This document shows positions 1 to 9,459 of a stretch of 64,000 nucleotides of DNA, piece after piece. The DNA comes from Gemmatimonadota bacterium (GTDB lineage: Bacteria > Gemmatimonadota > Gemmatimonadetes > Longimicrobiales > Gaopeijiaceae): NCBI GenBank assembly GCA_022825135.1, contig JAJDYN010000005.1:124001-188000 (forward strand). Direction: 5' to 3'. Within the stretch, counting starts at the first letter, position 1. The number at the start of each line of letters is the position of its first letter. The translations under genes were made by a program, and so were the position numbers. The notes beneath the pieces are model-generated. The model was not told the origin of the DNA. It did no database searches and saw only the letters and a list, made by a program, of their open reading frames with translations.

Positions 1-1331
1 AGGCTGAGGAAGACGTTCGCCATGGGGGTCCCGTCCGGCGCCTTCAGGTGGACGTTGCCCTCGAGCCGGCCGTTGCCGCGGCCCAGCAGGATGAGCGGGC
101 AGCGCCGGTGGTTGTGGACGTTGCCGTCCGCCATCGGCGAACCCCAGACGATCACCGACTTGTCGAGCAGGTTCGCGTCGCCCTCCATGCTCGCCTGCAG
201 CTTCTCCAGGAAGTACGGCAGGGGGCTCATGCGGTACTGCGCGATCTGGTTGAAGTCCAGAATCGCCTCTTCGCTGTTGCCGTGGTGCGAGGCAGGATGG
301 AACGGCGTCGTGGTGCCGCTCTCGGGGTGGATCCGGTTCGAGGCGTCGCGCCCCATCTTGAAGGACACCACCCGCGTCATGTCGGTCTGGAACGCCAGCA
401 CCTGCAGGTCGAACATCAGCTCCATGTGCTCGGCGTAGGAGTCGGGTACACCTGCGGGGGCTTCCGGCAGTTCCCGCTGCTCGCCGCTCGAGTTGAACTC
501 CTCCACCTTCTGGATCCGGCGCTCCACCTCGCGCACGTTCTCGAGATACCGGTCCAGCCGGTTGCGGTCCTCGGTCCCCACCCTGGCCCTGAGCGTCGCC
601 ACCTCATCCACGATCCAGTCGAGGATGCTCTGGTTGGTGCGCCTGCGCACCGCCCGCTCCTCGTTGCTCCCGCCGGCGCCGAAGAGAAGGTCGAACGCGG
701 CGCGCGGATCGCGGATCATCGGCAGCGGCTCGGTCGGGGACGCCCAGCTGATCGCGTCCGTGTACGCGCAGTGGTAGTTGTACCAGCAGCCTCCGCCCTG
801 CCCCAGGTTCTCGATGCAGAGCTGCAGCGACGGGAGCGCGGTGTCCTGTCCGAACCGGCGCGCCTGGAGCTGGTCGATGGAGACGCCCACGTAGATGTCG
901 GAGCCCTGCGTCTGCTTGGGATGGCACTGTGTCAGGAAGACCGCGGTCGAGCGGAAATGGTCGCCCCCGATCTCGTTGGGCTCGTAGGCCTCCGCCATGC
1001 GGACGTCGGTGTTGCTGATGATGGTGAGGTAGTCCTGAAAGCGTTCGAGCGGCTTGAGCACGTTCGCATCCGTCATGCGGAAGTTTCGCCCGATCGTCTC
1101 GGGTGCGAACAGATGCTGGCTCGCGCCCCACTCGCTGCACCCCGGCACCCCGTGCACCTCCTCGATGCACACCAGGCGGGTGCGATCCTCGAGCGCGGCC
1201 GCCGCGCGTCCCCAGCGGCCCGGTCCGGCCGGCATCATGGCGTCCAGGAGGGGCAGGGCCACCGCAGCTCCCATCCCGCGAACGAAGGTGCGGCGGGGAA
1301 TGTGCGCGCCCGTGATGAAGCTGGTCGTCAT
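1..1331 (-). CDS. DUF1552 family exported protein (3' end outside window)
   Basis: The reading frame is open from an ATG at 1331 through the left edge, so 443 codons are visible and the stop lies outside. AGAGGGA sits about 7 nt before the ATG. The N-terminus carries PRRTFVRG followed by a hydrophobic stretch, which fits a twin-arginine signal peptide. The mature part has features typical of DUF1552 proteins, such as the HGVPGCSEWG-like start, the GGDHFRSTAVFLTQ region and SHHGNSEEAI near the visible end. DUF1552 proteins usually sit beside DUF1592 multidomain proteins, as here: the DUF1592 gene lies upstream on the same strand. Biochemical function is unknown. The overall resemblance to alkaline-phosphatase-superfamily DUF1501 proteins is family lore that I cannot test here. 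Confidence 0.85.
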   Translation of the reverse strand, partial: MTTSFITGAHIPRRTFVRGMGAAVALPLLDAMMPAGPGRWGRAAAALEDRTRLVCIEEVHGVPGCSEWGASQHLFAPETIGRNFRMTDANVLKPLERFQDYLTIISNTDVRMAEAYEPNEIGGDHFRSTAVFLTQCHPKQTQGSDIYVGVSIDQLQARRFGQDTALPSLQLCIENLGQGGGCWYNYHCAYTDAISWASPTEPLPMIRDPRAAFDLLFGAGGSNEERAVRRRTNQSILDWIVDEVATLRARVGTEDRNRLDRYLENVREVERRIQKVEEFNSSGEQRELPEAPAGVPDSYAEHMELMFDLQVLAFQTDMTRVVSFKMGRDASNRIHPESGTTTPFHPASHHGNSEEAILDFNQIAQYRMSPLPYFLEKLQASMEGDANLLDKSVIVWGSPMADGNVHNHRRCPLILLGRGNGRLEGNVHLKAPDGTPMANVFLS

Positions 1332-1357
1332 CGTCGTGTCCCTCTGCTCATCGTGGC

Positions 1358-1381
1358 GCCACGGGGCACGTGCCCCGTGGC
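1358..1381. repeat. Perfect 24-bp palindrome between the DUF1592 and DUF1552 genes
   Basis: GCCACGGGGCAC is followed directly by its exact reverse complement, with no loop bases. It lies in the 66-nt gap between the DUF1592 stop (1398) and the DUF1552 start (1331), about 27 nt before the ATG. It could be a dyad operator or an mRNA hairpin tuning the downstream gene. No T-run follows, so it is not a classic terminator. Confidence 0.8.
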
Positions 1382-1397
1382 ATGTCGTCTCGTCGTC

Positions 1398-3878
1398 CTA
1401 TCGGCCCTCGACCCCGTCCGTGGCCGCAGCCCCGATGTCCAGCCTGCTGCGGAAGGCATCGCTCTTCACGACGCCGAGGACGAAGGATGAGATTCTGTAG
1501 TCTTTGCTCTCCGCCTCTCGCGCGATGGCGCGTATGGTCGGCCCGTCGTAGTACTCGACGCGGCGTCCGAGGGCGTAGGCCATCAGGTTCATCGTGAAGG
1601 TGCGCACCAGCGGAATCGGGCGCTCCAGGAGCGCGTCCGCGAGCTGAACCGAGTTGGTGAGCTCGGTGCCGTCGTAGAGCTGGCCCCGGGCGTCGAGAGG
1701 GGATCCGCTTTCGCGAATCCGCCATTCCCCGGTCACTCCGAAGTTCTCCAGCGCCACCCCGATGGGGTCCATGAACTGATGGCAGGCGGCGCACACCGGG
1801 TTGCGCCGGTGGATCTCCAGGCGCTCGCGCGTGGTGAGCAGTCGGCCCTCCCCTTCGTCCTCGGTATCTTCCAGAGCGGGCACATCGGGCGGAGGCGGCG
1901 GAGGCGGTGCGTCCAGCAGCACCTCCATCACCCATTTGCCGCGCAATACCGGCGAGGTCCGCGTACCCATCGACGTGGACATCAGCACGCTGCCGTGCCC
2001 CAGCAGCCCCTGGCGCAGCATCCCCTCGGGGTATTCCACGCGCCGGAAGCCCTCCCCGACCACGCCCCGGATGCCGTAGTGCTCCGCCAGGCGCTGGTTC
2101 ATGAAGCTGTAGTCGGCGCCGTAGAGCTCGAGCAGACTCCGGTCCTCGCGGACCAGATGATCGAAGAACAGCTCGGTCTCGCGCCGCATGGCGGCCTTGA
2201 GCTGCTCGTTGAAGTGCGGGAACCAGAAAGCGTCCGGCTGCACCCTCTCGAGATCCTGAAGCCTCAGCCACTGCGTGGCGAAACGGGTGGCGAGGCTCTC
2301 GGAGCGCGGGTCGGCCAGCAAGCGGCGGACCTGCTGTTCCAGGACGGCCGGATTCGAGAGCCCGCCCCGGCTCGCGAGCGACACCAGTTCGTCGTCCGGC
2401 TGCGTTCCCCAGAGGAAATACGACAGCCTGGAGGCGAGGGCGAGGTCGCTGACCCGGTAGCTCCCTCCCGCCTCGGGCGCGCTCTCCGGGGCTTCTTCGA
2501 TCCGGAACACGAAGTGCGGGCTCGCCAGGATGGCCTCGAGGACGGTGCGCACGCCCGTCTCGAACCCCCCTTCGGCGGCCCCCACGTCGTAGAAGGACAT
2601 CAGGCCCGCGAGATCGGAGTCGGTGAGCGGCCGGCGATAGGCCTGCCGGGCGAGCCTCGCGGCGATCTCCCGGGCACAGGATCGCTCGGTCCCGGGCGAC
2701 GTCGGCCGGCAGGTGAAGACCCGCTGCCGGCTCGGGGTCTCGGAGACGCCCTGCGGATCCAGCGGCCCGCGGATGGTCAGGTCTCTCAGGTGGGTCAGGA
2801 CGACGAAGCCGGTCCCGATGCGGAAGCGGACCCCCGCGTTGGACCAGCCGAAGGGCTCCTGCAGGTCGGCGTAGGGCCCGTCCTGCTTCCTGATGAACGC
2901 CGCCGCGACCCGATGCTGGCCCGCGCTGATGAAGATGGGGTCCGTGAACTGGTTCCAGTTGGGGCCGAAGTCCGCGTCGCGGCGGAGCTCTTCGACGGGA
3001 ATGAGAGCGACGCGTTCGCCATCGATGGAGATGTCCATTTCCGCGAAGCGCTCATGATCCCCCGCCCAGAACGACATCTCGAAGACGTACTCGCCGTCGG
3101 CGGGGAAATGGTGGTCGACCACGATGCCGCCGCGCGTGCCGTAGGGGGCGCCCTCCACATGGTCCCACTCGTGCTGGGACTGGTACGTCGAGACGAGATA
3201 GGTCTTGGAGTCCGAGGTCGCGCCGGGGTGCCCCAGCACCAGGCGGCTGACGTCGTTGGCGGCGTTCAGGTACGAGTTGAGGAGCGTGGGCGACAGCGGC
3301 TGCGATACGGCCATGTGGTCGAAATTCCCCAGATAGAGGTCCGGGGGAAGCCACTGGCTGGCGTCGACGGTGATGCCGAAGAGATCCTGGATGGCCTGCT
3401 CGTACTCCGCGCGGTTGAGCCGCTGGAAGCTGCGGTTGCCCGGGTTGGGATTGGCGGCCGCGTAGTCGTCGATCGTCCGCTCGAGCGTCTCGACGAGCGT
3501 GAGCAGCGTGTCCCCGCCGGGACGGGGTATTCCGGGCGGAGGCATCATCCCCGTGCGCAGCTTCGCGATCATGCGCTCGGCCGTCTCCCAGTCCTCCCAG
3601 GCGGCGGTCACGTCGAAGCTCTGGACCGTCATGTTGCCGGTCATCATGGCGTCGTTGTGGCAGACGAAGCAGTACTGGCGGACGACGGCGTTGAGCACTT
3701 CGGACGGGGGCGCGTTGCGAGGGGCTGCCGGTCGGTTTGCCCCTTCCGGACCCAGGCTCGTCGCGATCGCCGGGCCGGGATGCCGGACCGCGGAACGGGA
3801 CGTCGGCGCGCGCGCTCCTTCATGGCCCAGGAAGAGGGCCAGGCCCAGGAGTGAAATTCCCGGAAGGAGAACTCTCAC
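1398..3878 (-). CDS. DUF1592/DUF1588-type multidomain protein with CxxCH motifs
   Basis: This 826-residue exported protein has the Planctomycete cytochrome-like architecture. In order it shows a CFVCH motif at residues 70-74, a DUF1587 region near 150 (RLNRAEYEQAIQDLFGI), a middle region resembling a carbohydrate-binding module, DUF1595 near 412 (AYRRPLTD), DUF1592 at about 473-606, DUF1588 at 610-660, a second CAACH at 696-700 and DUF1585 to the end. The two CxxCH motifs could bind c-type heme, though this is unproven for the family. I chose GTG at 3878 because GGAGG lies 5 nt upstream and a signal peptide (RVLLPGISLLGLALFLG) follows at once. The frame is open to 3953. Its partner, the DUF1552 gene, lies 66 nt downstream. 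Confidence 0.85.
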   Translation of the reverse strand: MRVLLPGISLLGLALFLGHEGARAPTSRSAVRHPGPAIATSLGPEGANRPAAPRNAPPSEVLNAVVRQYCFVCHNDAMMTGNMTVQSFDVTAAWEDWETAERMIAKLRTGMMPPPGIPRPGGDTLLTLVETLERTIDDYAAANPNPGNRSFQRLNRAEYEQAIQDLFGITVDASQWLPPDLYLGNFDHMAVSQPLSPTLLNSYLNAANDVSRLVLGHPGATSDSKTYLVSTYQSQHEWDHVEGAPYGTRGGIVVDHHFPADGEYVFEMSFWAGDHERFAEMDISIDGERVALIPVEELRRDADFGPNWNQFTDPIFISAGQHRVAAAFIRKQDGPYADLQEPFGWSNAGVRFRIGTGFVVLTHLRDLTIRGPLDPQGVSETPSRQRVFTCRPTSPGTERSCAREIAARLARQAYRRPLTDSDLAGLMSFYDVGAAEGGFETGVRTVLEAILASPHFVFRIEEAPESAPEAGGSYRVSDLALASRLSYFLWGTQPDDELVSLASRGGLSNPAVLEQQVRRLLADPRSESLATRFATQWLRLQDLERVQPDAFWFPHFNEQLKAAMRRETELFFDHLVREDRSLLELYGADYSFMNQRLAEHYGIRGVVGEGFRRVEYPEGMLRQGLLGHGSVLMSTSMGTRTSPVLRGKWVMEVLLDAPPPPPPPDVPALEDTEDEGEGRLLTTRERLEIHRRNPVCAACHQFMDPIGVALENFGVTGEWRIRESGSPLDARGQLYDGTELTNSVQLADALLERPIPLVRTFTMNLMAYALGRRVEYYDGPTIRAIAREAESKDYRISSFVLGVVKSDAFRSRLDIGAAATDGVEGR

Positions 3879-3996
3879 AAACACCTCCGCCTGCAGGCCG
3901 CTGCGCGGGGACGCACTGGCGTCGCCGGGACACACGAGGCCCGGACGTGGCACCGCATCAACCTACGCCCCCGCTCTTCCCGCTGGCAAGCGTTCC

Positions 3997-4034
3997 GCTC
4001 CCGCGGTTCTGCGCTCCCGCGCTGTGCTCCCGCG
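3997..4034. repeat. Three short direct repeats of GCTCCCGCG
   Basis: The 9-mer GCTCCCGCG occurs at 3997-4005, 4013-4021 and 4026-4034, in the gap between the NHL-protein stop and the DUF1592 start. Spacings are 16 and 13 bp. It may be a binding-site cluster or low-complexity drift. Confidence 0.5.
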
Positions 4035-4046
4035 GCGTCGCCGACC

Positions 4047-5201
4047 CTACATGCCGGCCGCCACCACGTACCTGGTGAAGGCTGAGCCCGCGTCGAAGAG
4101 CGAGGCCGGTCCTTCGGCCACGTAGACGTTGCCGTCCGCGTCTACCGCCACGCCTTCCCCCGCCACGCCGTGATTCGGTCGGCTATCGGAGTCCCAGCCC
4201 GGAATGAAGCCCACGAGCGCGTCCCGGTCGACCGGCCCGATCCGGACCCCGTTCCTCCAGTTGATGTGCCGGAGACGGTTCGACTCGGAGTCGATGGCGT
4301 ACACCATCTGGTCCTCGGTAATGAAGACGTCGCTGATGCGGCCATATTGATAACGCGACTCCAGGTAGTTCCCGTTCTGGTCATAGATCTCGAGGCGGTG
4401 GTTGCCCCGGTCCGCGACCCAGAGTCGACCCTGACCATCGAATGCCAGGGCGTGAGGGGTACGGAACTGTCCGTGCTCCGTGCCGATCTCCCCCCACTCC
4501 ATCAGGTAGTCGCCTTCGGACGAGAACTTGACGATTCGGCCCGTCAGCCCGGCGTCCCGCGCCACCTCCATCTGCGCGTCGGTCGTCAGTCCCTGACCAG
4601 CGTGACCATCCGCGACGAAGATGCTGCCGTCGGGCCCGACGATGACGTCCGTGGGCTGGTTGAGTTGGCCTGGGGCGTCTCCGGGCTGCCCCGCGACGCC
4701 CAGGCTCATGAGCACTTCTCCGGTCTGGCTGAACTTGTGTACCTGGTGACCCTTGGTGCCCGCCTCGTTTCCGGCGAAGTCGGTCACCCAGACGTTCCCG
4801 TCCTCGTCAACGTCGATCCCGTGCGGAGTGACGAAGATTCCCGCACCGAAGTTGGCGAGGATCTCTCCCGTGTTCCTGTCGAACTTGAAGATGGGGTCCA
4901 CCGGGTTGTTGTCGCAGTTGATCCCGGGTCCTCCCGCGGAGCCCGCCGCACAGCGCTCATACCCCCAGACGTGCCCGTCCGTCGGGTCGATGTCCACGCC
5001 CGCGGTGGATCCCCATTCCCGTCCCTCGGGGAGCGTCGCCCAGCTGCCGATGCGCGTCGGGTTCGGATTGGATAGCCCCTCGCCCGTGATCGGATTGGCT
5101 CCTTCGGCGGCCATCGTCGCCAGTGGCCCGGACTCCGTGGCGCATCCGGTGAGAAGTCCCGCACCCGCGAGCGCGAACAATGGAAGTCGAAACGCTGACA
5201 T
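4047..5201 (-). CDS. NHL-repeat beta-propeller lipoprotein
   Basis: This 384-residue protein starts at ATG 5201, 6 nt after AGGAGG. The signal peptide ends in LLTGC, a lipobox, so it is probably a lipoprotein. The body is a run of NHL-type blades: GIDVDEDGNVWVTD, DVIVGPDGSIFVADG, ALAFDGQGRLWVADRGNHR and GVAVDADGNVYVAEG recur at 40-70 residue spacing, as in six-bladed NHL or SMP-30-like propellers. No catalytic set is evident, so ligand binding or scaffolding at the cell surface is as likely as an enzymatic role. It follows the CocE-type hydrolase by 99 nt on the same strand. The longer frame to 5270 lacks a ribosome site as good. Confidence 0.85.
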   Translation of the reverse strand: MSAFRLPLFALAGAGLLTGCATESGPLATMAAEGANPITGEGLSNPNPTRIGSWATLPEGREWGSTAGVDIDPTDGHVWGYERCAAGSAGGPGINCDNNPVDPIFKFDRNTGEILANFGAGIFVTPHGIDVDEDGNVWVTDFAGNEAGTKGHQVHKFSQTGEVLMSLGVAGQPGDAPGQLNQPTDVIVGPDGSIFVADGHAGQGLTTDAQMEVARDAGLTGRIVKFSSEGDYLMEWGEIGTEHGQFRTPHALAFDGQGRLWVADRGNHRLEIYDQNGNYLESRYQYGRISDVFITEDQMVYAIDSESNRLRHINWRNGVRIGPVDRDALVGFIPGWDSDSRPNHGVAGEGVAVDADGNVYVAEGPASLFDAGSAFTRYVVAAGM

Positions 5202-5300
5202 GGCTGCCTCCTTGCGTGTCTCGTTTTCGCCGCGGGACCCCGTCCTTTGAGCCATGGGTCCGTGAATCACGCGGGCGCCTCGTGGTTGCCGCCCGTACTC

Positions 5301-7085
5301 CTACCGGGGAATCACCGGCAGCGTGATGTGTGACGGATACCGGGCGTTGTGGTAGACCGTCTGATTGGCGGTCCGGACCTCCGTTTCGAGGTGGACCGGG
5401 CCGCCGGTGTTCGGGTTGCGGTCGTACTTCGGGAAGTTGCTGCTCGAGATCTCGACGCGGATCCGGTGGCCTTCCCGGAAGAGGTTGCTGGTCGCCCACA
5501 GATCGATGTTGAACTCGTACACCGTCCCCGGCTCCAGCAGCTCGAAGTCCGTGAAGTCCGGGCTGCTGTGATACCGCGCACGCAGGATGCCGTCCGCGAT
5601 GTTGATTTCCTTGCCGTCCGGGTGGACGTCCACGAGCATCGCCGTGAAGTCGGTGTCGGTCGCGGAACTCGATGCGTACACGGTGGCCGTGATCGGACCA
5701 GTGACTTCCACGGCCTCCTCCAGGGGCGGCGTGGTGAACACCAGGATGTCGTCCCGCTCCGCGATGTCCGCGCGGTCGAAGGGGCCGGGGGGCGTGGGCC
5801 CGAACATGAGGTTGCCGCCGCGGGTGGGGACCGGGTTCATCGGGTCGAACACGAACTCGTCGACCGGGTCGGACGCCCCGGGCATCCCCGTGCTGAGCGT
5901 GCCGTCGCCCGCGGAGCCGTTCGCGTTGCCCCCGCTGTGGAAGTAGTAGTTCGTGTACTGCGTGCGGGCGATGGGCCACTCGTTCTCGGAGCGCCAGACG
6001 TTCTCGCCCATGATGAAGATCCGCACCGGCGGCTCGTCCAGATAGCCGTTGTCCGCTCCCTTGAGCAGAGCGTCGAACCACTTCACGTGCAGGCTGTCGA
6101 AGTCGACGGTGGCTTCAGGTCCGAAATCGATGCCGTCGTAGACGAAGTTCGGCACGCTGGCGTGGGGCCACGGACCGATGAGCAGCTTCTGGTTCTCACG
6201 CGCGTACTCGGTGTGCCCCTTCTCCACCATGCCGGTGTAGCTGACCAGAGTGCCGTCCAGGAAGACGTCGTACCACCCGCCGATGTTGAGGGAGGCCGCC
6301 GCGAATTCGTCCAGGCGCGCTTCCGAGTCGAGCACCTCCCAGTAGGCGTCGTAGGTCGGGTGCATCACGAAGTCGCGCCACCAGGGATTGTCCTGCCCCG
6401 TCGCCGCGCCCATCTCCAGGAGCGGCATGGTCCAGAGCACCTGGTCCCAGTCGGGGTTGCCCGCCTGCCCGGTGCGCCCGCCCATCCCCGACGCCCAGCC
6501 GATGCGGGAGCCCAGCGCGAGCGCCCCGCCCGGATAGGCGGTGTCGAAGTAGTAGTTGAACGGGGTCACCCTCGGGGCCATCGCCTTGAGATAGGGCGAC
6601 CTGAACTCCGCGCCCTTCCACTGCGTGGTGGCGAGGTAGGAGTTGCCGTGGGTGCCAACCTGCCCGTCGGACCATTCCTGGCGGCCGATCCAGTTCTGGG
6701 TGTCGTGGCTGTCGTTGGCCTCGGCCAGATAGGGATACCAGCTCCCCTCGGAGTCGAAGCGGCCGCGCACGTTCTGGTGGACGTAGACATATCCGCGTTC
6801 CGCCCAGCGCAGGCCTGCCTCCCAGGAGGCTGCGTCCGACCCATTGCCGTAGGGGTCGCGGATCAGCAGCGCAGGATAGCGGCCCGGCGCGGCCGGACGA
6901 TACACGTCCGTCGAGAGGAGCGTCCCGTCCCGCATCGGCACCATGAGATTGTGGTGTACGATCGCGGACTCTCCGGCCCGGAATTCTCCCGAGTGGAGCT
7001 CCTGCGCCTCCAGCGGCGGCGTGTATGCGGCAAGCATCAGGACGATGCCGGCTGCGAAGATTCGGGTGACGGTGCGCGACTCCAT
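5301..7085 (-). CDS. CocE/NonD family hydrolase (X-Pro dipeptidyl-peptidase S15-like)
   Basis: The 594-residue exported alpha/beta hydrolase starts at ATG 7085 behind AAGGAGA, with a signal peptide ending near LEAQ. The N-terminal domain has TDVYRPAAPG, RDPYGNG and the nucleophile elbow GTHGNSY with Ser149. GPWPHA supplies the usual histidine region. The C-terminal half has the jelly-roll features of this family, such as GPITATVYASSSATDTDF and LFREGHRIRVEISSSNFP. Relatives cleave acylated esters or amides, including cocaine esterase, glutaryl-7-ACA acylase and Xaa-Pro peptidases. Substrate cannot be assigned. It lies in a minus-strand run of exported hydrolases. Confidence 0.9.
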   Translation of the reverse strand: MESRTVTRIFAAGIVLMLAAYTPPLEAQELHSGEFRAGESAIVHHNLMVPMRDGTLLSTDVYRPAAPGRYPALLIRDPYGNGSDAASWEAGLRWAERGYVYVHQNVRGRFDSEGSWYPYLAEANDSHDTQNWIGRQEWSDGQVGTHGNSYLATTQWKGAEFRSPYLKAMAPRVTPFNYYFDTAYPGGALALGSRIGWASGMGGRTGQAGNPDWDQVLWTMPLLEMGAATGQDNPWWRDFVMHPTYDAYWEVLDSEARLDEFAAASLNIGGWYDVFLDGTLVSYTGMVEKGHTEYARENQKLLIGPWPHASVPNFVYDGIDFGPEATVDFDSLHVKWFDALLKGADNGYLDEPPVRIFIMGENVWRSENEWPIARTQYTNYYFHSGGNANGSAGDGTLSTGMPGASDPVDEFVFDPMNPVPTRGGNLMFGPTPPGPFDRADIAERDDILVFTTPPLEEAVEVTGPITATVYASSSATDTDFTAMLVDVHPDGKEINIADGILRARYHSSPDFTDFELLEPGTVYEFNIDLWATSNLFREGHRIRVEISSSNFPKYDRNPNTGGPVHLETEVRTANQTVYHNARYPSHITLPVIPR

Positions 7086-7178
7086 GAAGATCTCCTTAGA
7101 GGTGTGGTATTCCAGCCCTACTGATCGACGAACGCGTTTCTTCGGGTGCCGGCCCAAGCCGTGCCGAGCCGGCGAACA

Positions 7179-8054
7179 TCAGCTTCCGTCCGTCTCTCCG
7201 GTCGCCTCGTGGATGGCGGCCACGGTGAGATCGGCGATCCAGTCCACGAGCTCGCTTCCGAGGGCCAGGGTGCGGGGTATGGGCGCCAGGTCGACGCCGT
7301 TGATGGAGAAGTGTCCCGCGCGGATGCGCTGCTCCATGCGCACGGTGGTGGGGTCGGTGAGCATCATGATGGAGGTGGCGCTGAATTCGTCGTGCAGGCC
7401 GGGGTCCTGCATCACCTCGTTGATGCCCCTTTCGCGCAGCCATTGCTGACGGTCCACCCAGTTGTAGTACTCGGGCACGTGATGGATGCCGGTCTTGCCG
7501 TCGGTCCACTTGGCGGAAAGCTCCTCCGCGACCTCGAGCTGCGGCTGCTGGTTGCCTCCGCTGTCGCCGATGAGGACGATGTGTTCGAAGCCGTTGGCCC
7601 GCAGGGCGGTGGAGACATCGGTGAGCACCGCCTTGAAGGTCTCGACCCTGACCCCGATGGTGCCCGGATAGCGGATCGTCCCGGGTTCCAGGTCGATCTC
7701 CCCCTCGGGTACGTACTTGATGATGGGGGCGATCAGCGCGTTGCCCAGCTTGCGCGCAACCGCCTCGGCGGTTTGCTGCAGGATGTAGTTGTGCTTGCCG
7801 CCGGCCAGGTAGGGGCCGTTTTCCTCAACCCCGCCCGTGGGCACGATGACGGTCGTCTTTCCGGAGCGGATCGCGTCGCGCACCTCCATGAAGGTGAGCT
7901 CCTCGATCCACACCGATTCCAACGCATCGATCGGGCGCGGGGCGTCGGGGTCGATCGGGTTTCCGCCGCTCCCGGGTCGAGGCGCCTGCTGCGCTTCGAC
8001 GGCGTTGGGGAGAAGGAGCAAACCGAGGGCGAACAGCTTCACGAACCGGGTCAT
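7179..8054 (-). CDS. Creatininase family protein with altered metal-site motif
   Basis: The 291-residue protein starts at ATG 8054, 6 nt after GGAGG, with a signal peptide ending near VEAQ. It aligns by eye with creatinine amidohydrolases: the TGGVEENGPYLAGGKHN block at 73-89 corresponds to the family EQHGPHLP motif, and LIGDSGGNQ and DEFSATSIMML match the later conserved blocks. Several classic metal ligands are changed: the motif histidine is Asn79, the following Asp position is His88, and the usual GxHGGN histidine is Ser. A subgroup with an ENG/QNG motif exists, so the protein may still be active with different ligands. The export signal is unusual for a cytoplasmic-type amidohydrolase and fits its exported neighbours. 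Confidence 0.8.
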   Translation of the reverse strand: MTRFVKLFALGLLLLPNAVEAQQAPRPGSGGNPIDPDAPRPIDALESVWIEELTFMEVRDAIRSGKTTVIVPTGGVEENGPYLAGGKHNYILQQTAEAVARKLGNALIAPIIKYVPEGEIDLEPGTIRYPGTIGVRVETFKAVLTDVSTALRANGFEHIVLIGDSGGNQQPQLEVAEELSAKWTDGKTGIHHVPEYYNWVDRQQWLRERGINEVMQDPGLHDEFSATSIMMLTDPTTVRMEQRIRAGHFSINGVDLAPIPRTLALGSELVDWIADLTVAAIHEATGETDGS

Positions 8055-8217
8055 CGATGCCTCCGGGGATTGCGGGACTGCGGTCAGAGCGTGACCGGGG
8101 CGCATGCATCGGCACCGTAACCGACGGCCCGATTCCACGCAAGGAATTCCGCGGCTAACTGCACGCACTCGCGTCCGGTGGATGAATTCGCGTGATCGCG
8201 CAAGGCGCGGGGATGCG

Positions 8218-9387
8218 TCAACCGGGGGAGGGGTTCGTCCGCGGCTGCTGGCGCGACCTCCGGTGCCAGGCCGCAAGCACCTCGGCTTCACGCTCGGGGG
8301 TCAGCCCCGCCCGCATGGTCGCGCGATCCTCCTCGGGGAGCCCCTTCCACCACTCCAGCGTCTCGCCCGCGCTCACTGCCAACGGCCTGTAGCGCAGACC
8401 GGCGGCCATGGCGGCATCGCGGCTCATGCGTGCGAAGCCCGTGGTTGGTCCCTCGGGTGGCTGCCAGACGGGGAGATCGCTCCATGGCCGGACCCCCTGC
8501 CCCTGCAGGAAATCGTAGGGCACGAACGTCAGGGCGGAGGGCGTCGAGGTGGCGGCCTTCAGGCCGTGCAGGAACTCCGCCATGTGCAGATCCCCCTGCG
8601 GCCCGATGACGTTGTAGACGCCTCTGGTCTCCTGCTCCAGCAGATGCACCATGAACTCGGCCAGATCGCGCACGTCGATGTACTGGACGGGATCCATGGG
8701 GGTGTTGGGGGCGAGCACCTCTCCCCCCCGGTCCATGCGCGCGCACCAGTACGTGAAGCGGTCGCTCCTGTCTCCGGGACCCGCGACCAGTCCGGGGCGC
8801 ACGATCGTGCAGCGATCGCCGAAGGCGGCCTGCAGTTCCTGCTCCGCCAGCGCCTTCATGGGCCCGTAGCCTTCCCACTCCTCCATCGGCAGGTCCGCCT
8901 GTCCCACGGGGGCGGACTCGTCGATCCCGATCTCCACCCGGGACATGTAGGCGGCCTGGGTGGAGATGAAGAGGTACTGATCGGTCCGGTCCACAAGCAG
9001 GCGGGCCGTGGCGCGAACCTGGTCGGGCGTGTAGCCGGAGTTGTCGATGACCACGTCCCAGGTGCGGTTTCCTTCAAGCGAGGACAGGTCGCCGTCGCGG
9101 TCGCCGATCAGGTTTTCGAGCCCGGTGAACCGGTCCTGGAACATGCGCGGCTGGCTGCGTCCACGATTGAAGAGGGTGAGCTCGTGGCCGCGTGACAGGA
9201 TGCGGTTCACCTGCCAGGGACCGATGAACCCGGTGCCCCCGAGAAGGAGGATGCGGGAGGCCCTGCGCGGCAGCTGGACCGCTTCGGGCGCATGCCCGTT
9301 CAGCGATGCCGGGTATCCGAGCCCGAGGCCCAGCCCGCCGCCGGCGAGCGCCGACATCCTGAGGAAGTCGCGTCGATTCGTCGTCAT
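8218..9387 (-). CDS. Tat-exported NAD-dependent epimerase/dehydratase-like protein
   Basis: The 389-residue protein begins MTTNRRDFLRMSALAGG, a clear twin-arginine signal, at ATG 9387 with GAGGG just upstream. After it comes a Rossmann fold with LLLGGTGFIG (residues 47-56), then DVVIDNSGYTPDQV and a YxxxK-poor active-site area, as in atypical short-chain dehydrogenases of the epimerase class. Export by Tat fits a protein folded with its nucleotide cofactor before transport. Substrate is unknown. It lies 163 nt upstream of the creatininase-family gene on the same strand and 72 nt downstream of an exported amidohydrolase. Confidence 0.85.
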   Translation of the reverse strand: MTTNRRDFLRMSALAGGGLGLGLGYPASLNGHAPEAVQLPRRASRILLLGGTGFIGPWQVNRILSRGHELTLFNRGRSQPRMFQDRFTGLENLIGDRDGDLSSLEGNRTWDVVIDNSGYTPDQVRATARLLVDRTDQYLFISTQAAYMSRVEIGIDESAPVGQADLPMEEWEGYGPMKALAEQELQAAFGDRCTIVRPGLVAGPGDRSDRFTYWCARMDRGGEVLAPNTPMDPVQYIDVRDLAEFMVHLLEQETRGVYNVIGPQGDLHMAEFLHGLKAATSTPSALTFVPYDFLQGQGVRPWSDLPVWQPPEGPTTGFARMSRDAAMAAGLRYRPLAVSAGETLEWWKGLPEEDRATMRAGLTPEREAEVLAAWHRRSRQQPRTNPSPG

Positions 9388-9459
9388 TTCCCTCATCTCC
9401 CGTGAGAGGGTAAGCGTCATGCGGGGCCCGCCGGCAGTGTGGGCGACGGCCCCGCGCTC

